The notes under the pieces were generated by a model. That model did no database searches and was not told the origin of the DNA. It worked only from the letters and a program-made list of their open reading frames with translations. Both the position numbers and the translations under genes were made by a program. Positions 62,993 to 64,000 of a stretch of DNA of 64,000 bases are shown here, piece after piece. Each line of letters opens with the position of its first letter. Positions within the stretch are counted from its first letter, which is position 1. Source of the stretch: Campylobacterota bacterium (lineage in GTDB: Bacteria > Babelota > Babeliae > Babelales > RVW-14). The stretch covers positions 186,001-250,000 of the forward strand of contig JACKCO010000003.1 in the NCBI GenBank assembly GCA_020633995.1, in the 5' to 3' direction.

Positions 62993-64000
62993 ATGACATA
63001 TTCTTCTTTGCATAAAGTTGGATTGTTTGCCCTCATGATTCTTGGGCTGAGTCCAGTCCATGCTAAAGCACCTCAACCTGTAAAACCAAAACCAACTCAG
63101 GAAATGATTCTCCGCATTCCTGCATCGTACTTTGAAAAAATTGAACTTCAAAAAGATGATGACCGAGCGCTTCCTGGCCTTGAGTGGACCGAGCAAGACC
63201 ACTTGGCAGCAACGTTGCTTACCTACAGTGCCGATCATGGTAAAAACGACGTGCTCTCAGAGCATGCTTCAGATGAATTAAATCTTGTTGCAGGCAAACC
63301 TGAGTGTCCTCAAATGAGTCTTGCAAACCGCATTGGCCGATACGTTAACACCATCTATGGACACGAAGCAATGCGCTACTTGCTTACCCACCCTCTCAAT
63401 AACAAGCAAGAACAAAAACTGCTTAACCGTCAAAAATTTGTTCAACGCCTTGCCCAAAGCCCTGAGTTGTTGACAGAGTTTGAAAACGTTTTTCAACCAA
63501 TTGCGCAACAGCAGGAAGATATGCTGATTTTATGGTCCCTTTCAAATCCATTTAACAGCAGAACTGATGCTTTGACCAACTTTACCAACATGACCGGATC
63601 ATCAAACTCTGCTACCACTATTGAAGGTATCCGTACCGCAATGTTGCTTAGCTTAAGCGCCGCAACCGGAGTTTTTATCGGTTATGGAGCGAAATGTGGA
63701 TACGACGTAATTCAAGACCACTTTCAAGGTAAAGATTTCAATGGAAAAAATGGCGCATGGGGCGCTGCCTCATTTGCTAGTGCAGGACTGCTTATTTGGA
63801 AAGTATGGCCTGGACTGATTGCTCAAGAGCGCTTGAACAAAAGCATGCAAGAGCTGATGATCAGCGTTGCAAACACTATTAATTCAGCACAAGAAGTAAA
63901 TGAGCTGCTCAAAAAAGTTCCTAGTGCTGTCGACGCACTTGAATATCATAACGACCTCGTTTCATTTGCTGAAAATAGCGACAAGCTCAGCAAAGAAATG
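62993..64000 (+). CDS. exported/membrane protein with a MutS-lever-like region, 5' part
   Basis: The frame is open from this ATG (AAAGG upstream) to the window edge, 336 codons. A signal peptide (residues 1-24, ending VHA) and a proline/lysine-rich spacer come first. From about 100 to 160 the pattern SLANRIGRYVNTIYGHEAMRYLL, then HPLNNKQEQ, LLNRQKFVQRL (read in pieces) resembles the start of the MutS lever domain (domain III). Two membrane segments lie near 218-235 and 257-275, as in the membrane-anchored MutS-like proteins of some bacteria. No ATPase motif is inside the window, so the call rests on the rest of the gene. Confidence 0.6.
   Translation, partial: MTYSSLHKVGLFALMILGLSPVHAKAPQPVKPKPTQEMILRIPASYFEKIELQKDDDRALPGLEWTEQDHLAATLLTYSADHGKNDVLSEHASDELNLVAGKPECPQMSLANRIGRYVNTIYGHEAMRYLLTHPLNNKQEQKLLNRQKFVQRLAQSPELLTEFENVFQPIAQQQEDMLILWSLSNPFNSRTDALTNFTNMTGSSNSATTIEGIRTAMLLSLSAATGVFIGYGAKCGYDVIQDHFQGKDFNGKNGAWGAASFASAGLLIWKVWPGLIAQERLNKSMQELMISVANTINSAQEVNELLKKVPSAVDALEYHNDLVSFAENSDKLSKEM

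Overview
The window looks like a chromosomal segment from a reduced, host-dependent Gram-negative bacterium. The best guess is Candidatus Dependentiae (TM6), which infect amoebae and other protists; that assignment is inferred from gene style, not from a marker gene. Evidence for a Gram-negative envelope is a KDO-8-phosphate synthase fragment, MraY, GalU and many Sec signal peptides. Evidence for life with a eukaryotic host is about 16 exported ankyrin-repeat proteins, a run of exported WD40-propeller proteins, two exported clostripain-type proteases and a ubiquitin-interacting-motif-like segment. About half of the DNA encodes these exported, host-style proteins, interspersed with single housekeeping genes.

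Layout. 0-1.2 kb: end of kdsA and a HEPN/MNT toxin-antitoxin pair. 1.3-16 kb: five large paralogous exported proteins (540-863 aa) that share an undescribed N-terminal module followed by scattered ankyrin repeats. The spaces between them are packed with short nested palindromic repeats. 16-24 kb: an AAA/DUF4143 ATPase, folC, a second HEPN/MNT pair in the opposite gene order, then galU, pheS and mraY on the minus strand. 24-33 kb: a protein with the same N-module but no clear ankyrin repeats, two large exported proteins of unknown function, and small ankyrin proteins, one with a CaaX-like C-terminus and one with the UIM-like segment. 33-44 kb: an NtrY-like sensor kinase, a HIT hydrolase, two clostripain paralogs, a COG4112-type NUDIX protein, transketolase and more ankyrin proteins. 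44-46 kb: ankyrin genes and tRNA-Asp. 46.4-56.4 kb: seven same-strand WD40 genes expanded by recent duplication. 56.5-64 kb: initiator tRNA, truB, an envelope protein with a small heavy-metal-binding protein, another ankyrin protein, an ABC-F ATPase, and the start of an exported protein resembling the MutS lever domain.

How the parts fit. Housekeeping genes stand alone or in pairs (pheS-galU, NUDIX-tkt), as expected in a rearranged reduced genome. The exported paralog families are grouped and co-directional, consistent with expansion by tandem duplication. The palindromes lie mostly between 2.9 and 27 kb, where the N-module proteins are, and are nearly absent from the WD40 region. I see no rRNA, CRISPR array, transposase or phage gene. 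All functional statements come from reading motifs; no database search was run.
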